Below, piece by piece: positions 18,204-27,712 of a DNA stretch of 64,000 bases. The translations under genes were made by a program, and so were the position numbers. The stretch comes from Methylobacterium oryzae (GTDB lineage: Bacteria; Pseudomonadota; Alphaproteobacteria; Rhizobiales; Beijerinckiaceae). Where the stretch lies: NCBI RefSeq assembly GCF_021398735.1, contig NZ_CP090349.1:62001-126000 (forward strand), written 5' to 3'. The stretch's first letter is position 1, and each line of letters starts with the position of its first letter. A model generated the notes under the pieces. It did no database searches and was not told the origin of the DNA. It was given only the letters and a program-made list of their open reading frames with translations.

Positions 18204-19307
18204 ATGAACATCGACGGCCAGCCCTACCGCACGATCTTCCCGGACCCGGACGGCCTCAGCGTCCAGGTGATCGACCAGACCCGCCTGCCCTTCGCGTTCG
18301 AGCTGAAGCGCCTCGCCACGCTGGAGGACGCCGCGGTGGCGATCCGCACGATGATCGTGCGGGGCGCGCCGCTGATCGGCGTCACGGCCGCCTACGGGCT
18401 GGCGCTCGCCATGCGCGCCGACGCGTCCCACGACGGGATCGACCGGGCGGTGGCGACCCTCTCGGCGACGCGGCCGACAGCGATCAACCTGCGCTGGGCA
18501 CTGGACCGGGTCTCCACCAACCTGCGCCAGGTCGCGCCGGACGAGCGCTTCGCCCGCGCCTTCGCGGAGGCCGGCCGCATCGCCGAGGAGGACGTGGCGA
18601 GCTGCCGCTCGATCGGCGCCCACGGCGGCCAGATCATCGCCGACCTCCACGCGGCAAGGGGCGGCGACCGGCCGGTCACGGTCCTGACCCACTGCAATGC
18701 CGGCTGGCTGGCGACGGTGGACTGGGGCACGGCGCTCGCGCCGATCTACGCCGCCCACGAGCGGGGCGTGCCGGTCCACGTCCTGGTCGACGAGACCCGG
18801 CCGCGCAGCCAGGGTGCCGCGCTCACGGCCTTCGAGCTGAACGGCCACGGCGTGCCGCACACGGTCATCGCCGACAATGCCGGGGGCCACCTCATGCAGC
18901 ACGGCGGCGTCGATCTCTGCATCGTCGGCTCGGACCGGACCACGGCGAGCGGCGACGTCTGCAACAAGATCGGCACCTACCTGAAGGCGCTGGCGGCCCA
19001 CGACAACGGCGTGCCGTTCTACGCCGCCCTGCCGTTCTCGACCATCGACTGGACCCTCGACGACGGGGTGAAGGAGATCCCGATCGAGGAGCGCGACGGG
19101 CGCGAGGTCACCCACATGACCGGCCGGCTGCCCGACGGCGGCTTCGCCACGATCGAGGTCGTCTCCCCCGGCAGCCCGGTGGCCAACCCCGCCTTCGACG
19201 TGACTCCGTCGCGCCTCGTGACCGGGATCATCACCGAGCGCGGCATCTGCGCGGCGAGCCGCGAGGGCCTGTACGAGCTCTACCCGGAGCGCCGCCGGGC
19301 GGCGTGA
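18204..19307 (+). CDS. mtnA: S-methyl-5-thioribose-1-phosphate isomerase
   Basis: This 367-residue MtnA belongs to the methionine salvage pathway. It isomerises MTR-1-P to MTRu-1-P. The conserved blocks are [37 protein letters not shown] with the catalytic Cys, [12 protein letters not shown], and [21 protein letters not shown] with the catalytic Asp. Also present is [13 protein letters not shown]. It belongs to the aIF-2B-like family. ATG 18204 follows AGGAGCG at 18194. No other mtn gene is in the window, so the rest of the pathway lies elsewhere. Confidence 0.95.
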   Translation: MNIDGQPYRTIFPDPDGLSVQVIDQTRLPFAFELKRLATLEDAAVAIRTMIVRGAPLIGVTAAYGLALAMRADASHDGIDRAVATLSATRPTAINLRWALDRVSTNLRQVAPDERFARAFAEAGRIAEEDVASCRSIGAHGGQIIADLHAARGGDRPVTVLTHCNAGWLATVDWGTALAPIYAAHERGVPVHVLVDETRPRSQGAALTAFELNGHGVPHTVIADNAGGHLMQHGGVDLCIVGSDRTTASGDVCNKIGTYLKALAAHDNGVPFYAALPFSTIDWTLDDGVKEIPIEERDGREVTHMTGRLPDGGFATIEVVSPGSPVANPAFDVTPSRLVTGIITERGICAASREGLYELYPERRRAA

Positions 19308-19541
19308 GGGCGGATTCTCCCGCAGCCGCGGCCGCCCGGCGCAGTATCCGGGTCTTCCCGAACGCGGTGTGACCGAAAAGGCAGCCTCGGGGGCAATTCG
19401 CGCCCCGTATCCGCGCGGCCGCTTTCGCGGCTCGACGGTGTTCGGCAGAACGGATGCCGGAGCGCCGTGGGGAAGAACAAATCTCGACGGCGGATGGACT
19501 GATCATCCCAGTCCGATCTCGACACCTTCGAGGTGGCCGCG

Positions 19542-20237
19542 ATGGCGAAATTTCATTTCGTCGAGGATTACGAGGCGTACGTCCGCCAACTGATGCGCGA
19601 CTTGCCCCTGGATGAGGCGATGAGCGTGGCGGTGGGCGGCGACTACGACCGCATCGGCGCGATCGAGTGCGAGATCCTCCAGCATTTCGGGCTCCGGGAC
19701 GGCCAGTCGGTGGTCGATTTCGGGTGCGGCTCCGGGCGCCTGGCGGTGCATCTCGCCCGCACCGCGAGCGTCGCGTATCTGGGCCTCGACGTCGTTCAGG
19801 ACCTGCTGGACTACGCGAAGCGCCGCTGTCCCAGGGACTACCGCTTCGCCCGGAACACGGCGCTGTCGCTGCCGGTCGCCGACGGCAGCGTCGACCTCGT
19901 CTCGGCCTTCAGCGTGTTCACGCATCTCCTGCACACGGAGTGCTACATCTACCTGGAGGAGATGCACCGCGCCCTCAGGCCCGGGGGCCGCGTCGTGGCC
20001 TCGTTCCTCGAGTTCGGCATGGCCTCGCACTGGGGTGTCTTCACCAAGACGGTCGGCGAGCAGCGCACCAGCACGGTGCCGCACCTCAACACGTTCATCG
20101 AGCGCAGCGTCTGGCAGACCTGGGCCGACCATATCGGCTTCGACAGCGTGACGTTCCTCGACGGCACGGCGGCGCCGTGGCCGTCGGGCGTGTATCTGGG
20201 TCAGTCCCTCGCGGTGCTCGGCAAGGCGCCGGCCTGA
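19542..20237 (+). CDS. Class I SAM-dependent methyltransferase
   Basis: This 231-residue protein is a methyltransferase of the Methyltransf_11/25 type. Motif I is VVDFGCGSGRLAVHLA at about 57-72, followed by motif II YLGLDVVQDLLDYAK and motif III VDLVSAFSVFTHLL. The typical LRPGGRVVASFLEF strand comes later. The start ATG 19542 has GAGGTGG 8 nt upstream. The C-terminal part (WQTWADHIGFDSVTFLDG) may hold the acceptor. The substrate is unknown. It is isolated in its own transcription unit, opposite to the double-MaoC gene at its 3' end. Confidence 0.8.
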   Translation: MAKFHFVEDYEAYVRQLMRDLPLDEAMSVAVGGDYDRIGAIECEILQHFGLRDGQSVVDFGCGSGRLAVHLARTASVAYLGLDVVQDLLDYAKRRCPRDYRFARNTALSLPVADGSVDLVSAFSVFTHLLHTECYIYLEEMHRALRPGGRVVASFLEFGMASHWGVFTKTVGEQRTSTVPHLNTFIERSVWQTWADHIGFDSVTFLDGTAAPWPSGVYLGQSLAVLGKAPA

Positions 20238-20244
20238 GGCCCGC

Positions 20245-21234
20245 TCACGGCTCCCACTGGTGGAAGACCGCGCTGTCGAAGGCGAAGACCGCCTCGCCGC
20301 GCTGGTTCACCCCGGTGTTGCGCGCGAAGGCCAAGCCCCAGCCCGGCCGCGACGCCGAGGCGCGCTTGTCGGTGAGCTTGGCGCTGAACCGGACCGTGTC
20401 GCCCGCGTAGACCGGCTTCAGCCAGCGCAGGTTCTTGAACCCGGGGGAGGGGCCCGCCTCCGGGACCGGCCCCCGGGCGGCCGTGTAGGCGGCGTCCCGG
20501 GCGCGGGTCGTCAGCATCCGGTTCATGTAGGCGGCCGCCGTGTGCCAGCCGGAGGCGCAGAGGCCGCCGAAATGGCTGCGCTTGGCCGCGTCGTGGTCGA
20601 GGTGGAAGGCCTGCGGGTCGTAGGCCCGCGCGAAGGCCACGATCGCCTCGGCGCTGAACGGGTAGGCGCCTAGCTCCCGCACGGCCCCGATCTCGGCGTC
20701 CCGCAGGAACGGCAGGATCTCGGCATCCTCCGGCTCGGTGACCGGCCCCGGCACGCCGATCTCCACGGGCCGCGGGGGCAGGGGATCGGTGCCGCGGCGG
20801 GCCAGCATGAAGGTGAAGCGCTGGGTCAGGACCGTCTCGCCGCGCTGGTTGGCGAGGGCGACCTCGGCGGTCAGGAAGCCGAGGCCCGGCTTCGAGGCCG
20901 AGTCGCGCAGGCCCGCGACCCGGAAGGTCAGCGTCAGCGCGTCCCCCGGCAGGACCGGCGCGAGCCACCGCAGCTCGTCGATGCCGGGCGCGCCCAGCGA
21001 CGAGCCGCCCCGGAACGGCCCCTGCTGGAGCAGGCGCATGCCCAGGGCCGCCGTGTGCCAGCCCGAGCCGATCAGCCGGCCCGCGAAGGTCGTCTCCGCC
21101 GCCGCCTCGTCGAGGTGAAAGGGCTGAAAGTCGAAATCCTTCGCGAAGCCCACGATGTCGTCGCGGGTCACCGTCAGCGGCTCCCCGACGATCACGTCGC
21201 CGACGGAGAAGTCTTCCAGGGCGGGATCGGGCAT
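20245..21234 (-). CDS. Double hot-dog MaoC-like dehydratase
   Basis: This 329-residue protein consists of two consecutive MaoC-like hot-dog domains. The first spans about 10-150 (DDIVGFAKDFDFQPFHLDEA, LIGSGWHTAALGMRLL). The second spans about 180-325 (AIVAFARAYDPQAFHLDHDA, LCASGWHTAAAYMNRML). Both keep the Asp/His hydratase pair in the FAxxFDxQxFHLD-type motif. Such proteins hydrate enoyl-CoA or similar thioesters. Fused double-MaoC forms of this length occur in Rhizobiales as peroxisomal-like hydratases. Substrate is unknown. Starts at ATG 21234. Confidence 0.85.
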   Translation of the reverse strand: MPDPALEDFSVGDVIVGEPLTVTRDDIVGFAKDFDFQPFHLDEAAAETTFAGRLIGSGWHTAALGMRLLQQGPFRGGSSLGAPGIDELRWLAPVLPGDALTLTFRVAGLRDSASKPGLGFLTAEVALANQRGETVLTQRFTFMLARRGTDPLPPRPVEIGVPGPVTEPEDAEILPFLRDAEIGAVRELGAYPFSAEAIVAFARAYDPQAFHLDHDAAKRSHFGGLCASGWHTAAAYMNRMLTTRARDAAYTAARGPVPEAGPSPGFKNLRWLKPVYAGDTVRFSAKLTDKRASASRPGWGLAFARNTGVNQRGEAVFAFDSAVFHQWEP

Positions 21235-21279
21235 GGCGGGCTCGTCACGTTGATCAGTGGGGCAGGCGATTGGGATCGC

Positions 21280-21370
21280 CGTCTTTGCGAGCGGAGCGAA
21301 GCGATCCAGGCGGCGCCGCGCTCACCGGGGTCGCGCTGCCCTGGGTCGCGTCGCTGCGCGCGCGATGACG
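21280..21370. repeat. Dispersed intergenic repeat, copy 2
   Basis: It shares with copy 1 (5801-5890) the start CGTCTTTGCGAGCGGAGCGA, the middle GGTCGCGCT.CCCTGGGTC and the end GATGACG. It lies between the MaoC start and the ychF stop. Confidence 0.85.
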
Positions 21371-21384
21371 GGGTGAGGCCGACC

Positions 21385-22482
21385 TCAGTTGGCGAAGCGG
21401 AAGTGCAGCACGTCGCCGTCCTGCACCACGTAATCCTTGCCCTCCAGCCGGAGCTTGCCGGCGTCCCGGGCCCCGGCCTCGCCGTTGAGCGCCGTGTAGT
21501 CCTTGAACGCGATGGTCTCGGCCCGGATGAAGCCCTTCTCGAAATCCGAGTGGATCACCCCGGCCGCGCCCGGCGCTCGGGTGCCCTTGGTGATCGTCCA
21601 GGCGCGGGCCTCCTTGGGGCCGACCGTGAAGTAGGTGACGAGGCCGAGCAGGTCGTAGCCGGCGCGGATCACCCGGTTCAGGCCCGGCTCGGCGAGGCCC
21701 ACCGCCTCCAGGAACTCGGCCTGGTCGGCCTCCGGCATCACGGCGATCTCGCTCTCGATCTTGGCCGAGACCACCACCGCCACGGCGCCCTCCGCCTTGG
21801 CGCGGGCGAAGACCGCGTCCGAGTAGGCGTTGCCCTTGTCGGCGTCGCCCTCGTCGACGTTGCAGACGTAGAGGACGGGCTTGGCCGTCATCAGGCCGAG
21901 CGACTGGAACAGCTTCTCCTCGTCGGGCTTGCGCTCCACGAGGCGGGCGGGCTTGCCGTCGCGCAGCAGCGGCAGGGCGCGGTTGACGAGGTCGAGGGTC
22001 TCCTTGGCCTCCTTGTCGGCGCCCTTGGCCTTCTTCTCCAGCGCCTGGGCGCGGCGCTCCAGGCTGTCGAGGTCGGCGAGCATCAGCTCGGTCTCGATGG
22101 TCTCGATGTCGGCGGCCGGATCGACCTTGCCCTCCACGTGGGTGACGTCGCCGTCCGTGAAGCAGCGGACCACGTGGGCGATGGCGTCGACCTCGCGGAT
22201 ATTGGCCAGGAACTGGTTGCCCAGGCCCTCGCCCTTGGAGGCGCCGCGCACGAGGCCGGCGATGTCCACGAAGGTCAGCCGCGTCGGGATGATCTCCTTC
22301 GAGGAGGCGATCCGGGCGAGGTCATTCAGCCGCGGATCCGGCACCGCCACCTCGCCGACATTCGGCTCGATGGTGCAGAACGGGTAGTTCGCCGCCTGGG
22401 CGGCCGCCGTCTGCGTCAGCGCGTTGAAGAGGGTCGACTTGCCGACGTTCGGCAGGCCGACGATGCCGCATTTGAAGCCCAT
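21385..22482 (-). CDS. ychF: Redox-regulated ATPase YchF (Obg-like)
   Basis: This 365-residue protein belongs to the OBG-HflX-like GTPase family but prefers ATP. It has G1 GLPNVGKSTLFNALT at about 8-22, G3 FVDIAGLV, a coiled-coil insertion (about 130-200) with LIxxD type repeats, and a C-terminal TGS domain of about 85 residues (LVTYFTVGPKEARAW, DFEKGFIRAE). YchF binds ribosomes and is linked to stress response. Upstream lies pth, a common pair in alphaproteobacteria. Here rplY (L25), which often precedes pth, is absent from the window. Confidence 0.96.
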   Translation of the reverse strand: MGFKCGIVGLPNVGKSTLFNALTQTAAAQAANYPFCTIEPNVGEVAVPDPRLNDLARIASSKEIIPTRLTFVDIAGLVRGASKGEGLGNQFLANIREVDAIAHVVRCFTDGDVTHVEGKVDPAADIETIETELMLADLDSLERRAQALEKKAKGADKEAKETLDLVNRALPLLRDGKPARLVERKPDEEKLFQSLGLMTAKPVLYVCNVDEGDADKGNAYSDAVFARAKAEGAVAVVVSAKIESEIAVMPEADQAEFLEAVGLAEPGLNRVIRAGYDLLGLVTYFTVGPKEARAWTITKGTRAPGAAGVIHSDFEKGFIRAETIAFKDYTALNGEAGARDAGKLRLEGKDYVVQDGDVLHFRFAN

Positions 22483-22712
22483 GGGTCAGTTCCGTCGCAG
22501 CGCGTCGTCGGGCGACGCGCGGAATGGGTTGATGAGAATCGGGCCCGCGAACACGACGCCGCGCGCCCCGTCCTCGGTCGAGCGCGCGCGACACCGACGC
22601 GCCGGGCCGCGGCGGCCGGGAGGCAATCGAACCGCCGACAGCCGGGCGCGACGCGCACCGCCTTCATCGGACCCTCTCGCCCGCCCCGATATCCCGTCCC
22701 CGTGTGGGCGTG

Positions 22713-23321
22713 TCAATTTCTGGCGCCCAGCGTCTTCACGTCGTCCCAGCCGCGGCCGGCCATGGCGAGGTGGACCTTGTTCTGGAAGCTCGCGTCCTCG
22801 CCGGCGGCGAGCAGGGCGGCGTGGTCGGCCACCGCCCGGCAGAGATCCTCGACCCAGGGCAGCTCGGCCTTGCCGAAATCGTTGAGCACGTAGGCATGGA
22901 CCAGCGCCTTGTCGCCGGGATGGCCGATGCCGAGCCGCACCCGGCGGTAATCGTTGCCGCACTGCGCGGTGATCGAGCGCAGGCCGTTATGGCCGGCATT
23001 GCCGCCGCCGAGCTTCACCCGGAGCTTGGCGGGCGCGAGGTCGAGCTCGTCGTGCAGCACGATCACGTCGCTGAGCGGGATCTTGTAGAAGCGCTGCGCC
23101 TCCGAGACCGCGCGGCCGGACTCGTTCATGAAGGTCGAGGGCTTCAGCAGGATCGCCCGCTCGGTGCCCAGCACCACCTCGGCGGCCTCGCCCTGGAACC
23201 GGTGGCGGAACGGGCTCGCCCGGTGCTGTCGGGCGATCGCGTCGACGGCGAGGAAGCCGATATTGTGGCGGTTGCCCGCGTAGCGCGCGCCCGGGTTTCC
23301 GAGGCCGACGATCAGCCGCAT
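22713..23321 (-). CDS. pth: Peptidyl-tRNA hydrolase
   Basis: This 202-residue Pth recycles peptidyl-tRNAs released from stalled ribosomes. The active site motifs are visible: [20 protein letters not shown] with the catalytic His, [10 protein letters not shown] with the substrate-binding Asn, and [20 protein letters not shown] with the key Asp. GHNGLRS and [12 protein letters not shown] follow. I use ATG 23321; ATG 23330, three codons upstream, is an alternative with nearly no spacing to the ribosome site. It is followed by ychF with 230 bp between, which contains nothing I recognise. Confidence 0.96.
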   Translation of the reverse strand: MRLIVGLGNPGARYAGNRHNIGFLAVDAIARQHRASPFRHRFQGEAAEVVLGTERAILLKPSTFMNESGRAVSEAQRFYKIPLSDVIVLHDELDLAPAKLRVKLGGGNAGHNGLRSITAQCGNDYRRVRLGIGHPGDKALVHAYVLNDFGKAELPWVEDLCRAVADHAALLAAGEDASFQNKVHLAMAGRGWDDVKTLGARN

Positions 23322-23573
23322 GGTCTGCATCCCTCTCAGGCCGCGGTCTGTGCCACGCTTCGGCGCGGGACGCATCCCCGGCCGTGCCTGGACCCGTCGC
23401 GCGCCTTCCGGCCCGCGCCGCGTCTCCCCGTGCGCCAGCGCACGGCGGCGGTCGAACCCGGGGCAGAGTATCTCCGTTGAGAGGTCACATTCGGCCAAGC
23501 AAAGCCGGAGCGATCAAGACCGCCGCCCAGCGCATCGCGACGACGATCTTCCTCACTCGACACGGTTGACCGG

Positions 23574-23594
23574 ATGACTTCCCGCTGAAGTCAT
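23574..23594. promoter_or_regulatory. Hairpin in the leader of the small exported protein gene
   Basis: ATGACTTC and GAAGTCAT form a perfect 8-bp inverted repeat with a 5-nt loop, 22 bp before ATG 23617. It may be an operator or an RNA hairpin. Confidence 0.45.
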
Positions 23595-23616
23595 ACGAAG
23601 ACACTCGGAGATCATC

Positions 23617-23847
23617 ATGACCGTTCGCATGCTCGCTGCCGCCGCCCTGGTCGCCGCGGTCGCCACGCCCGCCCTCGCGCAGGGCCTGGACTCGAAGCAC
23701 TCGCCCTACCCGGCCTCGGCCTATTCGGGCTGGGTCGGCAACGCCCCCGTCCTGTACCGGGACGCCGCCGGCCCGGCCCGGCCGGCCGCCTACCGCTACA
23801 GCGGCCCGCATGCCGGCGGCCCGGCCAACGCCCTGCCGCGGTTCTGA
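23617..23847 (+). CDS. Small exported protein, unknown function
   Basis: This 76-residue protein has a clear Sec signal peptide (MTVRMLAAAALVAAVATPALA, cleaved after ALA). The mature peptide is short (about 55 residues), polar and rich in Tyr, Pro, Ala and Gly (SPYPASAYSGWVG, YRYSGPHAGG). No Cys is in the mature part. An SD-like GGAGA lies before ATG. No family is recognised. Such small soluble exported proteins are common in Methylobacterium, but no function is known. Convergent with the FUSC gene 15 bp away. Confidence 0.65.
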   Translation: MTVRMLAAAALVAAVATPALAQGLDSKHSPYPASAYSGWVGNAPVLYRDAAGPARPAAYRYSGPHAGGPANALPRF

Positions 23848-23861
23848 CGGGGGGCCGTCCG

Positions 23862-26087
23862 TCAGGACGGCAGGACGGGCTGACCGGCCCGCGCCGCGGT
23901 CCCGTTGCTCGAAGCCGGGGCTCCGCCATCCGCAACCGTCGCGGCCCGGATCTCCCCGGGCCGCAGGGTTCCCACCAGAAGATCGACCTGGCTGACGAGG
24001 CGCACGAGCGACTGTCCGCGATCCAGCGCCGGCCGCTCGGGCACGGGCCTGTCCGCGCCCAGGGCCGCCAGGGTCGCGGTGATCCAGGCCCGCCAGGGCT
24101 CCGCCTCGGGGGCGGCCGCCTCCGGGGCGTGCCGCAGGACGATCAGCCGGGCGCTGATCCGGCGCAGAGTCGCGTCGGCCACCAGGGCGGATTCCACCTC
24201 CGGGTGGCTGCCGGCCCGGGGCTGCTGCAGGGCGCGGGACAGCGCCGCCTCCAGATCGTTGAGGGCGAGTCCGGCCTCGCGGCTCTGCGCCGCGATCGCG
24301 GCCTCGCGGCCCTCGCCGGGCGGCGCGCGGAGCACCGCCTCGGCGAGCCCGGCCTGGGCCTTCAGCGCTCGGCGCAGCTCCTGCCGGACCTGATCGGGCT
24401 CCCAGATCGGCCAGAGCACCAGGCAGCTCGCCACCGCGATCACGCCGCCCAGCACCGTGAAGCCGCCCCGCATGGCGACGATCTCCCAGGAGCTGTGGCC
24501 GGGCTCCAGCAACTCGACGAGCAGCACCACGAGGGGCGTCAGGCAGGTGACGAAGAACCCGTACGAGATCTGGCGCGCCGCGAAGCCGACGATGCTGAGC
24601 ACGAGGATGAGCCCGGCCTCCGCCAGCGGGCTCGTGGCGCAGTAGGCGAGCACGGCCCCCACGAGGCCGCCCAGCACCGTGCCGCCGATCCGCTCCAGGG
24701 CCCGCTGCCACGTCGCCGCGTAGAAGGGCTGCATGGTGAGCACCACGGTCATCACCAGCCAGTGCGTGAAGGCGCCCGCGTAGGTCAGGGTGGCGGCGAG
24801 CGCCGGCGCCGCGACCGCGCTCGCCCGCAGGGCGTGCCGCAGGTTGGGCGAGGCCAGGGTGAAGTTCTGCGCCAGCGGCCCGACGTAGCGGGTCCAGCGG
24901 TCGAGGCTGCCGCCCTCCGTGATCGTGCCACCGGGCCGGTAGCCCTCCGGCGTCGACAGCTTGGCGCCGAGCCGCACGCGCCCGGCGATCCGGTCGGCGA
25001 GACGGGCCAGGGTCGGGTCCTCCGACAGGCCGTCGGCCACCCGGACGATGGAGTGCTCCAGGCGGCCGAGGTCGAGGTTGACGTCGTCGCGGATCGCCCG
25101 GGCGATGGTCACCAGCAGGGGGCGCAGGCGCCGCAGGAAGACCTTGGCGAGCGCCCGGCGGCGCGCGTCGGGCCGGCTGTCGATCAACTCGCCCACGGCG
25201 ATCAGCGCGGCGAAGATCTGCTCGGCGCTCTCCAGGCGCAGCAGGGCCTGGGCGGTGCGGTCCGAGACCCGCTCGCGGGAGCGGGCGAGGTCGAGGATCA
25301 TGGTCCGCGCGGTCTCGATGCTCGCCCGCACGCCGCGGCGGTGGCCCCGCGCGTGGCCGTCGAAGGCGGCCGTGTCGGGCTCCGGCAGGGCGACGAGCCG
25401 CTCGAGGTCGCCGCAGAGCCGGGCGAGATTGTGCCAGACCTCCGCCACCGCCCGGTGGGCCGGTCGGTACGGGTGCAGCCGCCAGATGACCAGGGCCAGG
25501 AAGGTCGCCCAGAGACCGCCGGCCGCGAACATCGCCGCGGTGACGGCCGCCTGCGCGACGTCGAGCGGCCGGTCGAGAGCGATGCACAGCACCACCACGA
25601 GCACGTTGCCGGCCGACTGGGCCTGCACGCTCCAGACGCGCGCGTACGAGCAGGCGAAGATCAGCGCGCAGGCGACCGGGACGACCACCGGCAGGCCGAG
25701 GGGCTGGATCAGGCCGAGGCCGGCCCAGAGCAGGCCGCCGAGGAACGAGAAGGCGGTGAGGACGCGCAGGCGCGCCCGCATCGGGCCGCCGTTGTCGCAG
25801 AAGCAGGCGAGGTTGGCGGCGAGCGCCATGGTCAGCAGCGGCGACCACTGGATCCAGATGTTGAGGAGGATGACGACGCCGAACGCGAAGGCGGCGCGCA
25901 CGCCCTCCACGAGCCGCACGTTCCGGAGGTCGAGGCCCGTGGGCAGGCGCCGCAGATCGCCGCCCGGCCGGCTCAGGCTGCCCCGGCCGGCGGCGAGGCG
26001 GCGGCGCCGGACATGTCCGGAGGGCGAGGCTGTGGGACTCGGCGCGGTCAAGCTCGGTCTCCCGACGGGGGCGCGGCGCCCCGGCAT
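23862..26087 (-). CDS. FUSC-family membrane protein (aromatic acid / fusaric acid efflux type)
   Basis: This roughly 741-residue protein has the FUSC family layout: an N-terminal block of about six membrane helices (about 75-200, with IWIQWSPLLTMALAANLACF), a large cytoplasmic domain of about 200 residues, a second block of membrane helices (about 400-530, with WLVMTVVLTMQPFYAATWQR), and a cytoplasmic tail. The hallmark P-F-Y-A-A-T-W-Q-R-A and the RxxGTxLGGxxG motif (RIGGTVLGGLVGA) are present. It likely expels aromatic or weak acids with a partner MFP not present here. I use ATG 26087; the frame extends to 26129. Codon use is normal. Confidence 0.8.
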   Translation of the reverse strand: MPGRRAPVGRPSLTAPSPTASPSGHVRRRRLAAGRGSLSRPGGDLRRLPTGLDLRNVRLVEGVRAAFAFGVVILLNIWIQWSPLLTMALAANLACFCDNGGPMRARLRVLTAFSFLGGLLWAGLGLIQPLGLPVVVPVACALIFACSYARVWSVQAQSAGNVLVVVLCIALDRPLDVAQAAVTAAMFAAGGLWATFLALVIWRLHPYRPAHRAVAEVWHNLARLCGDLERLVALPEPDTAAFDGHARGHRRGVRASIETARTMILDLARSRERVSDRTAQALLRLESAEQIFAALIAVGELIDSRPDARRRALAKVFLRRLRPLLVTIARAIRDDVNLDLGRLEHSIVRVADGLSEDPTLARLADRIAGRVRLGAKLSTPEGYRPGGTITEGGSLDRWTRYVGPLAQNFTLASPNLRHALRASAVAAPALAATLTYAGAFTHWLVMTVVLTMQPFYAATWQRALERIGGTVLGGLVGAVLAYCATSPLAEAGLILVLSIVGFAARQISYGFFVTCLTPLVVLLVELLEPGHSSWEIVAMRGGFTVLGGVIAVASCLVLWPIWEPDQVRQELRRALKAQAGLAEAVLRAPPGEGREAAIAAQSREAGLALNDLEAALSRALQQPRAGSHPEVESALVADATLRRISARLIVLRHAPEAAAPEAEPWRAWITATLAALGADRPVPERPALDRGQSLVRLVSQVDLLVGTLRPGEIRAATVADGGAPASSNGTAARAGQPVLPS

Positions 26088-26287
26088 GAACCGCGCTCCG
26101 CGCCTGACCGGATCCGCGGCGGCGCGCAACCCCGGCCCGCTCCCGGCGCCGGATCGCTAAGGCGCGTCCGGCGCATCGCCGCGGGGCAGTCTCTCCATCC
26201 TCGGCCCGATCCGGGACGCCGCGCCGGTCCTCGCCCCGCGCGCTTGACCCTCGGGCGAGCCCGTGGCTTCTGGGGCCGCCTGGCCCC

Positions 26288-26364
26288 GACTCCGTAGCTC
26301 AGCTGGATAGAGCAGCCGCCTTCTAAGCGGCAGGTCGTAGGTTCGAGCCCTACCGGGGTCGCCA
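26288..26364 (+). tRNA. tRNA-Arg(TCT)
   Basis: A complete cloverleaf is visible: acceptor GACTCCG pairs with CGGGGTC (one G-T wobble), D-arm GCTC.AGCTGGAT, anticodon stem GCCGC/GCGGC with loop CTTCTAA (anticodon TCT, Arg), and T-arm GTAGG/CCTAC with loop TTCGAGC. CCA is encoded at 26362-26364. The 3' end lies 58 bp from the stop codon of an integrase, so this gene is probably the attachment site of the adjoining mobile element. Confidence 0.95.
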
Positions 26365-26422
26365 GGAATTACAACGACTTAACTCGGCCCTCGGGGCGCC
26401 GTTCCGACAAGCGGGCGGCTGC

Positions 26423-27712
26423 TCATTCCGACAAATCACCCCGATTTGTTCGAGTAAGGCGGCGCTTGCGCGTGCCGGCGATGATCTGGCGTTGCGTCCT
26501 TTTAACGTAGCGAGGCAGGGTTCGAGCGTTCTTGTGCCGGCTGATGGCCCGGATTTGGGCGTCGGTAAGCTCAGCATCCCCAAGCTCGGTCATGCCTCCA
26601 TGCCGCCACGAGCGGAAAGACAGATCGAGCGGCAGATCGGCTGCCCGGATCATGTCCTTGGTGATGTGACGCATGTACGTGAGGTCGCCGGACCGGGCGA
26701 GCCAAGGCACCGGCACTCCGGAGGTCTTGTCCACCCAATCACGAACGATGAGCAGGCCACCGATCCGCCCTCGCTTGATGGAATCGAGGCGCTCCATCAA
26801 CTCGGGGAACAGGGGCTCGCCCGCGTCGAACAGCGGGATCCAGACCTCCTCTCCCGTCTTCGGGTGGATGATGAACACCTCGTCGGGGCGCCCACGCGGA
26901 CGGTAGTGCTCGACGGTCAGCACGCCGAAAATGTGCTCCTCGCGTTGCAGCCATTCCCAAGCGACCATGGCAGCGGAGCCGAGGGATGCATGCCCGTTGG
27001 CGTCACAGGCTGCCACGAAGGCGAGAAGCTGCTCGTAGGAGCCGGTCGGCGTCTCCTTCGAGGTGTCCTTCAGGCCCATCCGGCTGAATGGGTTCTGCTC
27101 GGGCACGATCTTCGGGTTGCCGCGACGCACGACGTTCCAGGCCCGGCGGCAGGATTTCATGGCGTGGTTGACGGTGGTTCGCCGCTCGCGAGGACGCGTG
27201 ACGGGCTGACCCTTGCCGTCGAGGACCGGCTTGCCGTCAGTGCCGAGTACCGGCTCATGGACCATTAGGAGCTTGTCGAAGAGGCGGTCGACTACATCGG
27301 TGGTGATGCTCTTCAGAGACAGTGACCCGAACCGCCTGCCGTCCCGCAGGGTGTAGCCGGCGACGAGCGAGAACCCGAGATCGTGGTTGGTACGCTGGCT
27401 GCGGCTGAGCTTGGTGTACTTCTCCGACGCCTTGTAGGTCGCTGCGAGCCAGTCGAATGATCCTTCAGCGGTCCGGTCCGGGATGAGGTCTGACCGGCCG
27501 GCGGTGCGCCAGGAGTCGAGCTGTTTCAGCAGCACCGTTTCGGCTCGCCGGCAGGCGAGATCGTAGTCGGTCCCGAGGGCCTCATTGCGGACCGGACAGC
27601 CCGCCTGTTTTGCCCAGGTCGGCACCTCGAAGAAGTGGCCCCACGCCCGCTCCCCGCGCAGCCATTTCCGGCGCACGTAGCGGGGTAGGGGAAGGCGGGG
27701 CTGGCGCACCAT
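26423..27712 (-). CDS. Tyrosine recombinase (site-specific integrase)
   Basis: This 429-residue integrase has a core-binding domain (about 65-220, with WLAATYKASEKYTKLSRSQR) and a catalytic domain (about 220-420). The visible catalytic signature is SFRSWRHGGMTELGDAEL (Arg and His), then SRHKNARTLPRYVKRTQ with His and the Tyr nucleophile. The usual first Arg region lies in the mid segment (LQREEHIFGVLTVEHYRPR). It joins the element to the tRNA-Arg gene. Its ATG overlaps the stop of the excisionase-like gene by one base (TGATG), so the two are translationally coupled. The stop lies 58 bp from the tRNA. Confidence 0.9.
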   Translation of the reverse strand: MVRQPRLPLPRYVRRKWLRGERAWGHFFEVPTWAKQAGCPVRNEALGTDYDLACRRAETVLLKQLDSWRTAGRSDLIPDRTAEGSFDWLAATYKASEKYTKLSRSQRTNHDLGFSLVAGYTLRDGRRFGSLSLKSITTDVVDRLFDKLLMVHEPVLGTDGKPVLDGKGQPVTRPRERRTTVNHAMKSCRRAWNVVRRGNPKIVPEQNPFSRMGLKDTSKETPTGSYEQLLAFVAACDANGHASLGSAAMVAWEWLQREEHIFGVLTVEHYRPRGRPDEVFIIHPKTGEEVWIPLFDAGEPLFPELMERLDSIKRGRIGGLLIVRDWVDKTSGVPVPWLARSGDLTYMRHITKDMIRAADLPLDLSFRSWRHGGMTELGDAELTDAQIRAISRHKNARTLPRYVKRTQRQIIAGTRKRRLTRTNRGDLSE

